Origin: Peptococcaceae bacterium UBA5767 | Lineage (GTDB): Bacteria > Bacillota > TC1 > UBA5767 | Direction: 5' to 3' | NCBI GenBank assembly: GCA_002418765.1 | Contig: DIET01000002.1 | Span: 1 to 31,997, forward strand | DNA: 31,997 nucleotides | Part shown: one piece after another, positions 14,580-22,913 of the stretch | Layout of the letters: the number at the start of each line of letters is the position of its first letter | How positions within the stretch are numbered: position 1 is the stretch's first letter | The notes under the pieces: generated by a model | The model's input: only the letters and a program-made list of their open reading frames with translations | The model's database searches: none | What the model was told of the DNA's origin: nothing | Program-made: the position numbers and the translations under genes

Positions 14580-17324
14580 ATGGAAGAAATTGTATTGCGG
14601 GTAAACCAAGAAGAAAAAACCCTCTGGATCGATCCCAAATGGACATTGATGAAAGTTGTTCGGGATGTGTTGGATTTAAAGGGAACCAAATGTGGTTGTG
14701 CTACGAATGATTGTGGGGCGTGCAAGGTGCTGGTGGATGGGGAGGCCAAGAATTCCTGTGTACTCTTGGCTAAAAAATGTGTGGGTAAAAATATTGTCAC
14801 CATCGAAGGTATTGCCAATGGAGAAACGCTACATCCGGTGCAACAGGCTTTTGTGGATACAGGAGCTATTCAGTGTGGATTTTGTACTCCTGGGATGGTG
14901 ATTTCTGCAGTGGCTTTGTTAAACAAGAACTTGAATCCGACGGAGGAGAAGATCAGGCTTGCGCTGGATGGGAATCTTTGTCGTTGCACGGGGTATGTGA
15001 ACATTGTAGAGGCTATTAAACAGGCGGCTGTGGTGATGAGGGGTGAAACACAAGCGCCGGATGATTCTTTGCCAAAGGAGATGGACTGCGTGGGTAGCAG
15101 TCGGCCACTTCTTGATGCCATAAGCAAAGCAAGAGGAGAGGCGGTGTATTATGGGGATATCAAACTGGATCATATGCTGACGGCCAAAATGCTCCTTAGC
15201 CCTGTTCCCCATGCCAAGATCAAGCATATTGACACCAGCAAAGCAGAGGCGCTTCCGGGCGTGAAGGCGATTGCCCATGCTTTCAATACACCCATGATCC
15301 CCTACAACAGTTACATGACGTATGCCGGACAGGATATTATGAAAAATGAGACCATCTTTGCGGATACGGTTCGTTTTGTAGGTGATCGGGTGGCTGCTGT
15401 AGCTGCGATTGATGAACAGACGGCATTGGAGGCCATCAAGCTGATTGAAGTAGAATATGAAGAGTATCCTGCTGTGTATGATGTGGAGAAGGCCTTGGAA
15501 GAAAATGCTCCTTTGATTTGGCCAGAGGGCAATCAGATTGCTGATATGGCGGCAGGAGGAGGAGATGTTGAGACAATGATGTCTGGGTCTTCACAGATAT
15601 TTACACACAAGATCAGTACCCAAAAGGTGCATCATGCAGCCATAGAATTACATGGCTGTATCGCGGATTATAAAAATGGCCGATTGACAGTCTGGACACC
15701 GACCCAGAATAATTTTCCTTTTCGAGCCGTGTTGGCGGAAATTTTTCAGTTGTCCATGAACCATATTAAAATTATCCGTCCGACGGTAGGCGGAGCCTTT
15801 GGGGGTAAGCTTGAGGTTATCCTGGAACCGGTCGCCGTCATTCTCAGCATGAAAGCCAGAAGGCCTGTCAAGTTGGAGATGTCCAGGAAAGAAGACATCA
15901 CGGCTTCACGTTGCCGGCATGGGTCCGTGATCACCATGACCAGCGGATTGGATGAAAAAGGTCGGATCCAGGCTCAAAAAGCAGTAGCTCTAGTGGATAC
16001 AGGTGCCTATTGCAGTTCTGCTTTTGACGTCACAGGAGCCATGATTGACAAGTTTACACGTGTCTATGATATCGCTCACTTTGAGATTCATGGGAAACCC
16101 ATTTATACCAATACCATGATCTCCGGGGCCATGAGAGGGTATGGTGCGCCAGAAGTAATGGCCGCCCAAGAATTGCATTATCATGCGGTAGCCCGCTCCT
16201 TAGGTATGGATCAAGTGGCGTTTCGGATGAAAAATCTGGTGAATCCGCGCGGCATCAACCATCATTATCAGGAAACATTGGGTGATGCCTACGTCAAGGA
16301 GTGCCTGGCATTGGGTGCAGAACGTTTTGGCTGGGATGAACGTGTGGCCAGGTCCCGGGGAACAGGGCGTTATCGCCGTGGTGTAGGTGTGGCTTGTGGT
16401 GTGCATGGGGCCGGTTTTATGCATGCCCAGTTCGATTACTCAACGATTTCACTCAAAATGAATGAGGATGGTTCTTTAAGCCTTATCACAGGTACCCATG
16501 AATTGGGTCAGGGCGTCAATGTGGCATTGGCCTTGATGGTTTCTGATATTCTAGGCATTGCGTTAGAAAGAATCACTGTGGTGGATAGTGATACGGATGT
16601 GATTTATTGGGATAATGGGGCTCATGCCAGCCGGAGTACTTGGGTGGCCGGAAAGGCTGCTGTGGCTGCCGCCGCATCCTTAAGTGCTAAAATCCGGGAG
16701 GAAGCAAGTCATCTTTTGCATATCCCAGCTAATGGGTTGGCTTTGAAAGATGGTTTTGTATATCAAAAAACCAAACCTGACAATAGGATTGGCTTGGACA
16801 AAGTGGTGCAGAAAGCCCAAGCGGGTCCCAATTCCCATTGTCTGCATGCCACAGAAAGCCATCAGTCCTATTTTGATCCGGGTTCTTATATTGCCGATTT
16901 TGCTGAAGTGGAAGTGGATACAGAAACCGGGAAGGTGAGGGTCATCGATTTTTTGGCAGCCCATGACATTGGAAAGGCCATCAATCCGATGATGGCAAAA
17001 GCTCAGATTCATGGAGGCATACAGATGGGGTTGGGCTATGCGACGAGTGAGGAGCTGGTCTGGAACCCGGAAACGGGCCATTGTCAGAACAGTAGTTTTA
17101 AAAAATATGATCTTTACAAGGCCAAGGATATGCCATCTATCGATATCCTGTTGATAGAAAAAAATGAGGAATATGGTCCATTTGGTGCCAAAAGTATTGG
17201 TGAAGCCGCCACGGATGCAGTGGCTCCAGCGGTAGTGAATGCGATCTCGGATGCTTTGGATAGAGATTTTTTCAGTTTGCCCGTAACACCAGATAAGATA
17301 CTTAAAGCATTGCAAGATCAATAA
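14580..17324 (+). CDS. Fused [2Fe-2S]/molybdopterin hydroxylase (xanthine dehydrogenase / aldehyde oxidoreductase family)
   Basis: Molybdenum hydroxylase of 914 residues with no FAD domain, the size and layout of Desulfovibrio Mop aldehyde oxidoreductase. A plant-type ferredoxin domain holds one cluster (Cys40, 45, 48, 60). A helical domain holds the second (Cys99, 102 in QCGFCTPG; Cys134, 136 in CRCTGY). The molybdopterin part shows VGGAFGGK, GAMRGYGAPE, THELGQGVN and the catalytic glutamate (Glu875) in SIGEAA. Compared from memory with bovine xanthine dehydrogenase, the positions of Glu802 (after FGGK) and Arg880 are Leu and Ala, so a classical xanthine dehydrogenase is less likely. Alternatives are an aldehyde oxidoreductase or a selenium-dependent purine hydroxylase. 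An aldehyde dehydrogenase follows. An ACAGGAG site precedes the ATG. No cofactor maturation gene is nearby. Confidence 0.85.
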   Translation: MEEIVLRVNQEEKTLWIDPKWTLMKVVRDVLDLKGTKCGCATNDCGACKVLVDGEAKNSCVLLAKKCVGKNIVTIEGIANGETLHPVQQAFVDTGAIQCGFCTPGMVISAVALLNKNLNPTEEKIRLALDGNLCRCTGYVNIVEAIKQAAVVMRGETQAPDDSLPKEMDCVGSSRPLLDAISKARGEAVYYGDIKLDHMLTAKMLLSPVPHAKIKHIDTSKAEALPGVKAIAHAFNTPMIPYNSYMTYAGQDIMKNETIFADTVRFVGDRVAAVAAIDEQTALEAIKLIEVEYEEYPAVYDVEKALEENAPLIWPEGNQIADMAAGGGDVETMMSGSSQIFTHKISTQKVHHAAIELHGCIADYKNGRLTVWTPTQNNFPFRAVLAEIFQLSMNHIKIIRPTVGGAFGGKLEVILEPVAVILSMKARRPVKLEMSRKEDITASRCRHGSVITMTSGLDEKGRIQAQKAVALVDTGAYCSSAFDVTGAMIDKFTRVYDIAHFEIHGKPIYTNTMISGAMRGYGAPEVMAAQELHYHAVARSLGMDQVAFRMKNLVNPRGINHHYQETLGDAYVKECLALGAERFGWDERVARSRGTGRYRRGVGVACGVHGAGFMHAQFDYSTISLKMNEDGSLSLITGTHELGQGVNVALALMVSDILGIALERITVVDSDTDVIYWDNGAHASRSTWVAGKAAVAAAASLSAKIREEASHLLHIPANGLALKDGFVYQKTKPDNRIGLDKVVQKAQAGPNSHCLHATESHQSYFDPGSYIADFAEVEVDTETGKVRVIDFLAAHDIGKAINPMMAKAQIHGGIQMGLGYATSEELVWNPETGHCQNSSFKKYDLYKAKDMPSIDILLIEKNEEYGPFGAKSIGEAATDAVAPAVVNAISDALDRDFFSLPVTPDKILKALQDQ

Positions 17325-17342
17325 GGGTAGAACAGATATTGG

Positions 17343-17366
17343 ATAGAGCTGGGTAACCGGCTCTAT
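17343..17366 (+). terminator. Hairpin after the molybdenum hydroxylase gene
   Basis: ATAGAGC (17343-17349) pairs with GCTCTAT (17360-17366) around a 10-base loop. It is followed by TT and an A-rich run, not a clear U-tract on this strand. It may slow or end transcription before the aldehyde dehydrogenase gene, or act as an mRNA 3' stabiliser. Confidence 0.45.
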
Positions 17367-17386
17367 TTAAAAAAAATAAATAGAAC

Positions 17387-17410
17387 CGGTTCCAATGAGA
17401 GCGGTTCCAA
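17387..17410 (+). promoter_or_regulatory. Direct repeat CGGTTCCAA ahead of the aldehyde dehydrogenase
   Basis: CGGTTCCAA occurs at 17387-17395 and again at 17402-17410, 15 bases apart. The first copy is part of the palindrome AACCGGTT at 17384-17391. The pair ends just before the ribosome binding site. It could be an operator or an RNA element; no regulator gene is close. Confidence 0.35.
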
Positions 17411-17424
17411 CAAGGAGGTTGAAA

Positions 17425-18888
17425 ATGAGCTATAGTGTTGGGGTGTTTCAGAATTTTATAGGCGGTAAAGGGTGCGACTCTCTCGGACGGGAGACGATGG
17501 AAACAATAAATCCAGCTACGGGCGAACGTGCGTCGAAGGTGTCAAAGTCTAACAAGGAAGATGTTTGGGTGGTGATTGAAGAGGCGAATCGGGCTTTTCG
17601 AGAAGAAGACTGGGCGGCCAATCCCAGGAAGCGCAGCCAGGCGCTCTTTTCTTGGGCGACGGCCATACGGGAGCAGATGAGCGATCTTCAGCGCAAATTG
17701 GTCATGGAAACCGGGAAACCTCTTCATGAAGCCAGAGGAGAATTGTTGGGTGCAATCGGTTATTTGGAGTACTATGCCTCGGCAGCACGAACGTTGCAAG
17801 GCCGTGTTACTTCTGTAGATGATAGGTCGTATTCGATGTTGGTCAGAGAGCCTTTGGGTGCGGTGGCCATCATTGTTCCCTGGAATTATCCGATTACACT
17901 GATGATGAGGGACTTGGCACCTGCCTTGGCGGCAGGCAACACAGCGGTTGTCAAGCCAGCAAATCAGACATCGGGGATCACCATGGCGGTGATATCTCTA
18001 CTTACGCATTTGGAAGGGTTTCCTCACGGTGTTGTCAACGCGCTTACGGGAAGTGGAAAAGAAATTGGGATGGAATTGGTTCGCGCAAAGGGAATTGAGA
18101 TGATCAACTTTACGGGTAGTTCTGATACGGGGAAAACAATCATGGCGGAGGCCGCCTCTACAATGAAGAAGTTGTCTTTGGAGCTTGGCGGAAAATCAGC
18201 CTTGCTCGTTTTTGCGGATGCTGATTTTGATTTGGCGATGCAAGTGGCTGTGAAGAGTATTTTTACACATGCTGGGCAGTTATGCACGTCGGCTTCCCGT
18301 CTGGTAGTAGAGGAGTCTATCAAGGAGCGGGTCCTGGAGGATTTGACCCGCAGAGCCAAAGCATTGGTGGTGGGCAATGGATTAGACCCCAAGACGGAGA
18401 TGGGTGCCATCAGTACCCGTGGTCAGTTTGATTCAATTATGCGATACATAGAAATCGGTAAAAAAGAGGGAAAACTCATTACGGGTGGGAATCGGATTAT
18501 GGAAAATGGGTTGGACCAGGGTTATTTCCTGGAGCCAACTATTTTTACAGATTTGCCTTTGGACAGCGTGGTTGTTCAGGAGGAAATTTTTGGTCCTGTT
18601 TTGGTGGTGCAGAGCTTTTCTACTGAAGAAGAGGCGATTGCTCTTGCCAATGGAACAGCATTTGGTCTGGCCTCTGGGGTGTTTACCAAGGATATCGACA
18701 AAGCTATGCGCGTAGCCAGAAAGATGAAAGCAGGAAGCACCTGGGTAAATACCTACAACCGCCTTATTCCTGAAGCAGAGACCGGAGGATACAAAGAAAG
18801 TGGTATCGGCCGCTCTGGAGGGGAAGAAGGGCTTTTGGAGTTTACGGAAGTCAAGCATTTGATGATTGACTTTGGTAACTTGGGATAG
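17425..18888 (+). CDS. NAD(P)-dependent aldehyde dehydrogenase
   Basis: Aldehyde dehydrogenase superfamily enzyme of 487 residues, oxidising an aldehyde to its acid. It shows VPWNYP, the cofactor loop FTGSSDTGK, the general base Glu253 in LELGGKS, the nucleophile Cys287 in AGQLCTSA, and EEIFGPVL. The overall look is of the betaine/lactaldehyde/succinate-semialdehyde type; the substrate cannot be fixed. The start is ATG at 17425 (MSYSVGV) with AAGGAGG at 17412-17418; the in-frame upstream codon at 17395 lies in the repeat region and has no ribosome site. It follows the molybdenum hydroxylase by 100 bases. The two enzymes may act on related aldehydes through different electron acceptors, which is an inference from position. 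A clear terminator follows. Confidence 0.9.
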   Translation: MSYSVGVFQNFIGGKGCDSLGRETMETINPATGERASKVSKSNKEDVWVVIEEANRAFREEDWAANPRKRSQALFSWATAIREQMSDLQRKLVMETGKPLHEARGELLGAIGYLEYYASAARTLQGRVTSVDDRSYSMLVREPLGAVAIIVPWNYPITLMMRDLAPALAAGNTAVVKPANQTSGITMAVISLLTHLEGFPHGVVNALTGSGKEIGMELVRAKGIEMINFTGSSDTGKTIMAEAASTMKKLSLELGGKSALLVFADADFDLAMQVAVKSIFTHAGQLCTSASRLVVEESIKERVLEDLTRRAKALVVGNGLDPKTEMGAISTRGQFDSIMRYIEIGKKEGKLITGGNRIMENGLDQGYFLEPTIFTDLPLDSVVVQEEIFGPVLVVQSFSTEEEAIALANGTAFGLASGVFTKDIDKAMRVARKMKAGSTWVNTYNRLIPEAETGGYKESGIGRSGGEEGLLEFTEVKHLMIDFGNLG

Positions 18889-18943
18889 ACAGGTCGAGAA
18901 AGGATACATAGCAACAGCTTATATTGATTTCGTATGAATAAAG

Positions 18944-18969
18944 GGATGCTTCTAAGGAGCATCCTTTTT
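18944..18969 (+). terminator. Terminator after the aldehyde dehydrogenase
   Basis: GGATGCT (18944-18950) pairs with AGCATCC (18958-18964) around a seven-base loop, followed by TTTTT at 18965-18969. This separates the oxidoreductase pair from the transporter operon. Confidence 0.85.
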
Positions 18970-19064
18970 AATGCTGTGAGCGTTTGTCAGTGTTATGTAG
19001 CAATGAGAAGGTATTTTCTTTAAAAAATAGAGGGAATGGAAGTATTGTGTCGAATAATGATGTT

Positions 19065-19152
19065 GAAACTAGTTTCTATTTGGAAATCTTGTTAAAAGGT
19101 GCTTGCAACAAAAATATAACACTAGTTTAGCCTTAAGAATGAAACTAGTTGG
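19065..19152 (+). promoter_or_regulatory. Triple ACTAGTT operator and promoter of the nucleoside transporter operon
   Basis: The 361-base gap between the aldehyde dehydrogenase and the transporter holds, after its terminator, three related sites. GAAACTAGTTTC at 19065-19076 is a perfect palindrome; AACACTAGTTTA is at 19118-19129; GAAACTAGTTGG is at 19141-19152. A possible promoter, TTAAAA at 19092-19097 and TATAAC at 19115-19120 with a 17-base spacer, lies among them, and the second site overlaps its -10 and start. Centres are 53 and 23 bases apart. This is a typical repressor arrangement, but no regulator gene is in the window. The ~100-base leader that follows shows no riboswitch I recognise. 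Confidence 0.6.
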
Positions 19153-19249
19153 CATAACTTGTATGGGATTTTCCAGACAAGAAGGAAGCAATCGGTGGCA
19201 CAGGTAGTGACAAAAGCTGGCCGAATGGGAGAAAAGGAGGAATATTTCA

Positions 19250-20785
19250 GTGAAGATCATTGAAATGCAAAACATCTGTAAAGCATTCGGTGACACCAAG
19301 GCAAATAAGGATGTTTGTTTTGATTTGCAAAAGGGAGAGATACATGCTCTTTTAGGAGAAAACGGAGCGGGAAAAACGACATTGATGAATATCCTTTATG
19401 GACTGTATTGTTCAGATGCAGGGCAGATTTCCATCAAAGGAAGCCATCGTTCCATTCGTTCTCCGAGGGATTCTATTGCCTTGGGTATTGGGATGGTGCA
19501 TCAGCATTTTATGTTGATTCCGCAGCTGACTGTGACACAAAATATTTTCCTGGGTCTTCAGAAAGAAACTGGTTTTCATCTGGATCTGCCCAAACTAGAG
19601 AAGACAGTCGCTGAATACATTAGGCGATTTGGGTTTCACATCAATCCCAAATCTCCTGTCTGGAAGCTTCCGGTAGGACTGCAGCAGAAAGTAGAAATTC
19701 TTAAGGCTTTGATTCGAAATGTGGATATATTGATTTTGGATGAGCCTACAGCGGTACTGACCCCGCATGAATCGGAGGAATTATTTAGTTCGCTAAAGGA
19801 AATGACCAAGGAAGGTTATTCCATCATTCTGATTACCCATAAAATGTATGAGGTTATGGAGCACAGTGACCGGGTCACGGTCATGCGCCAAGGTGAAGTC
19901 GTGGGGACAGTCCAGACCAAGGAGACGGACAAAGAGCAGTTGGCCGCCATGATGATTGGGAAAAAGCTGGAGAAGCCAGATGCCAGACAAAATATTTCTT
20001 TGCAGGATACGATTCTCTCTGTTGAACATTTATCAGTCAAAAACAACAATAAACTGCCAGCCATCCGTGATTTGTCTTTTCACGTTAGTGGGGGTGAAAT
20101 CCTAGGCATTGCCGGTGTGGATGGGAACGGGCAAGTAGAGCTTGGTGAAGCGCTGACCAGTCTTCGAAAAGCAGAGTCTGGTTCTGTGATACGAATCAAG
20201 GATCAGGATTTAACCAATGCAGATCCAGGCACCTTGATTGACATCAAGGTATCTAATATTACGGAAGACCGGCAACGAAAAGGGTTGGTAATGGATTTTA
20301 CGGCCGCTGATAACTTGATTCTGGGGTCGCAGCGTAAGAAACGTTTCAGCAAGGGTGTCTTTATCAACCGTCCTTTGGTGAATTCACATGCTCAGGAGTT
20401 GATGGAATCCTATGATATTAGGCCTCGCAAGATTGGTATTCCAGCCAAATCGTTTTCTGGTGGGAACCAGCAAAAAATTATTTTGGCTCGGGAAATGACC
20501 CGAGAGCCAGAGCTGATCATTGCGTTACAGCCTACCCGAGGACTTGATATTGGTGCTACAAACTTTGTTTGGAACCAGCTGATGCTGAAAAGAAATGAAG
20601 GCAAAGCCGTGCTGTTGATTTCGACAGACTTAGATGAAATCTATCGTCTAAGCGACCGTATTGCCGTCATTTATGAAGGACGTTTTACCGGCATTGTTTC
20701 CCCGGATACCTCTGCAGAAGAGATTGGATTGATGATGTCTGGTGTAGAGAATGCCAGCACAAGCGAACAAGGAGGTACAGCATGA
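19250..20785 (+). CDS. Nucleoside ABC transporter, ATP-binding protein (NupO/YufO-like)
   Basis: Duplicated ABC ATPase of 511 residues, as in sugar and BmpA-type nucleoside importers. The first half has Walker A GENGAGKTT, the altered signature LPVGLQQKVEI and Walker B LILDEPTAVLTP. The second half has a degenerate Walker A (GVDGNGQVE), signature SFSGGNQQK and the family-typical QPTRGLDIGA. The pairing with two permeases and a Bmp lipoprotein makes it the energising subunit of a purine-nucleoside or related importer at the inner face of the membrane. The start is GTG at 19250, with AAGGAGG nine bases upstream. It overlaps the first permease gene by four bases. Confidence 0.93.
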   Translation: MKIIEMQNICKAFGDTKANKDVCFDLQKGEIHALLGENGAGKTTLMNILYGLYCSDAGQISIKGSHRSIRSPRDSIALGIGMVHQHFMLIPQLTVTQNIFLGLQKETGFHLDLPKLEKTVAEYIRRFGFHINPKSPVWKLPVGLQQKVEILKALIRNVDILILDEPTAVLTPHESEELFSSLKEMTKEGYSIILITHKMYEVMEHSDRVTVMRQGEVVGTVQTKETDKEQLAAMMIGKKLEKPDARQNISLQDTILSVEHLSVKNNNKLPAIRDLSFHVSGGEILGIAGVDGNGQVELGEALTSLRKAESGSVIRIKDQDLTNADPGTLIDIKVSNITEDRQRKGLVMDFTAADNLILGSQRKKRFSKGVFINRPLVNSHAQELMESYDIRPRKIGIPAKSFSGGNQQKIILAREMTREPELIIALQPTRGLDIGATNFVWNQLMLKRNEGKAVLLISTDLDEIYRLSDRIAVIYEGRFTGIVSPDTSAEEIGLMMSGVENASTSEQGGTA

Positions 20786-21873
20786 GTGAGTTTTTGGATA
20801 TGTTCAAATCATTGAGCAAAGCTGGCCTCGCCATTTTGTTTGCGTTTTTTGTAAGTGGCATTCTACTTCTTATGGTGGGTTATGATCCCATCAGTGCGTA
20901 TAGTGCGTTGTTTTCCTCTTCTGTAGGCAGCATCAGGTCGGTGAGCAATACCTTAATCCAGACATCACCGCTTCTTTTTACAGGCATTGCCGTTGCCATT
21001 GCTTTTAAGGGAAAAATGTTGAATGTAGGTGCCGAGGGCCAGTATATCGCCGGCGGTGTAACGGCTACCTACCTGGGTGTGATTCTGCGTGATGTGAATC
21101 CCATCATACTGATTCCAACTATCCTCATTTTATCCGGTTTGGCAGGTGCTCTTTGGATCTTGGTTCCGGCCTTGTTGAAAGTGAAGCTGGGTGTATCGGA
21201 GATCATCACCACCATCATGTTCAATTATATTGCCATTCACACCATGGGATGGTTGGTCAGGGGACCTTTGAAGGACCAGGGGCAGACGGCACCACAGTCG
21301 GAGCGTATTGTAGAAAATGCTTTTTTGCCCAATCTGCTTCCGGGAACCAGGTTGCATATTGGGATCTTCATTGCTGTTTTTTTGGCGATAATCGCCTTTG
21401 TTTTTCTGTACAAAACGTACTATGGCTATGAGATCAGGTCGGTTGGATTTAGTCCTTTGGCTTCCAAGGTGGCCGGTGTGAAAGTCGGTCGTACGGCGGT
21501 ATTGACCATGTTGATCAGCGGATTTTTGGCTGGTATGGGAGGATCTGTTGAACTTCTTGGTGTGGCGCATAGGCTGTATGAAGGATTTGATTCTGGGGTG
21601 GGCTACACAGCCATCGCCGTGGCTATTTTGGCCAACTGCAATCCTTTGGGTGTTATTTTAAGCGCTTGGTTTTTTGGCATTTTGCAGACCGGTGCCGGTG
21701 CGATGCAAAGACTAGCGGGCATTTCCATGGTATTCGTCAATATCATCCAGGGTATCGTAATCATCTTTGTGGTGGCTGCCAACGTAGAAAAGACGCAACA
21801 AGATAAACTGGGTTATCGCATCAAACGCTGGTTGTCGAAGAAAGATAAGACAATCAGCCAGGAGGTGGATTGA
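20782..21873 (+). CDS. Nucleoside ABC transporter, permease 1 (NupP/YufP-like)
   Basis: Integral membrane protein of 363 residues, branched-chain/ribose-type permease family (BPD_transp_2). It has about ten hydrophobic segments, the first near residues 14-35. The conserved LNVGAEGQYIAGG loop, LLKVKLGVSEIITTIMFNYIA and GFLAGMGGSVELLG regions are typical of the YufP group. The ATG overlaps the ATPase stop (ATGA), which suggests coupled translation. The charged C-terminal tail is cytoplasmic. The likely substrate class, purine nucleosides, rests on family knowledge. Confidence 0.92.
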   Translation: MSEFLDMFKSLSKAGLAILFAFFVSGILLLMVGYDPISAYSALFSSSVGSIRSVSNTLIQTSPLLFTGIAVAIAFKGKMLNVGAEGQYIAGGVTATYLGVILRDVNPIILIPTILILSGLAGALWILVPALLKVKLGVSEIITTIMFNYIAIHTMGWLVRGPLKDQGQTAPQSERIVENAFLPNLLPGTRLHIGIFIAVFLAIIAFVFLYKTYYGYEIRSVGFSPLASKVAGVKVGRTAVLTMLISGFLAGMGGSVELLGVAHRLYEGFDSGVGYTAIAVAILANCNPLGVILSAWFFGILQTGAGAMQRLAGISMVFVNIIQGIVIIFVVAANVEKTQQDKLGYRIKRWLSKKDKTISQEVD

Positions 21874-21874
21874 T

Positions 21875-22819
21875 ATGTTTTCATTGACAGGAACGGTCAT
21901 GATTGTGGATTTCTTCCAAGGTTCAGTTCGATACATGACACCGATTATGCTGACAGCGTTGGGTCTGTTGATTGCAGAACGCTCCGGTGTCATCAATATA
22001 GGTATTGAGGGGACCATGCTGGTTGGTGCTTTTACTGGTTTTGCCGTTGCTTCTGTTACAGGGAGTCTTTGGATAGGCATGCTCCTAGCTATTTTGGCTG
22101 GTGTCTTGGTCAATCTGATTTTTGCTTATGCTGTCATCAGTCTTAGAGCGCCTCAGGTTGTGGTAGGGACTGCCATCAATATTCTCTGCTTGGGTATAAC
22201 GGGGTTTTTGTTTCGGGGACTTTTTACGGGTGCCAAGGTGATTGGTCCGGTGAGCATACCTACGTTTCAGAAGTTTCCTATCCCTTTGCTTTCGTCGATT
22301 CCTTTTTTGGGAGAGATATTTTTTAACCAGAATATCATTGTCTATATGTCATTGGTGGCTGTTCTGGTAATCCACTATGTTTTGTTTCGTTCTGCGGTGG
22401 GGATTAAGATCATCGCTGTGGGTGAGCATCCTAGGGCAGCGGAAAGCTTGGGTATCAGTGTTTTGAAAGTCCGGTATTTGAGTGTTATGTTCTCAGGAGC
22501 CATGGCTGGTCTAGGTGGTGCATTCTTGACCATAGCCCATGCCAACACGTTTGTAGAAAATATGACGTCAGGGCGTGGCTTTATTGCACTGGCCGTATCC
22601 ATCATGGGAAGGAGAACGCCCATTGGGGTGTTTTTGGGGGGACTTTTGTTTGGAGGAGCCAATGCTTTACAGTTGCGGATTCAGTCTCTTGGCTTGGAAA
22701 TTGCCTATGATTTGATCCTGATGATTCCCTATATTTTTACAATTATTGCGGTGACAATCTTTAGTCGTAACCAGATTGATGCACCCAGTTCTTTGGGTGT
22801 ACCCTATGAAAAATCGTAA
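21875..22819 (+). CDS. Nucleoside ABC transporter, permease 2 (NupQ/YufQ-like)
   Basis: Second membrane subunit, 314 residues, with eight or more hydrophobic segments. It carries the hallmark INIGIEGTMLVGAF (the counterpart of NVGAEGQ in the first permease), LRAPQVVVGTAIN, and GAMAGLGGAFLTIA near the C-terminal half. Its ATG begins two bases after the first permease stop, with a GGAGGTGG site upstream. The two permeases form the heterodimeric channel. Confidence 0.92.
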   Translation: MFSLTGTVMIVDFFQGSVRYMTPIMLTALGLLIAERSGVINIGIEGTMLVGAFTGFAVASVTGSLWIGMLLAILAGVLVNLIFAYAVISLRAPQVVVGTAINILCLGITGFLFRGLFTGAKVIGPVSIPTFQKFPIPLLSSIPFLGEIFFNQNIIVYMSLVAVLVIHYVLFRSAVGIKIIAVGEHPRAAESLGISVLKVRYLSVMFSGAMAGLGGAFLTIAHANTFVENMTSGRGFIALAVSIMGRRTPIGVFLGGLLFGGANALQLRIQSLGLEIAYDLILMIPYIFTIIAVTIFSRNQIDAPSSLGVPYEKS

Positions 22820-22913
22820 AGGAGGTGTTGGGGGCGTTTGTTGGCTTGCTATGGGTGTTTCCAATTGATCTTGATTGGGTAAAATGATGCAAAGAAAAGA
22901 AAGGTAGAAAAAA

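Noticed and set aside
16680..17321. Long minus-strand open frame opposite the molybdenum hydroxylase 3' end
   Set aside because: It lies entirely within a well-supported gene, with no domain recognised and no promoter.
22821..22887. Tiny hydrophobic open frame behind AAAGGAGG between permease 2 and the lipoprotein gene
   Set aside because: The TTG or GTG start is only 0-2 bases from the ribosome site, which is too close, and the 19-20 codons show no family features.
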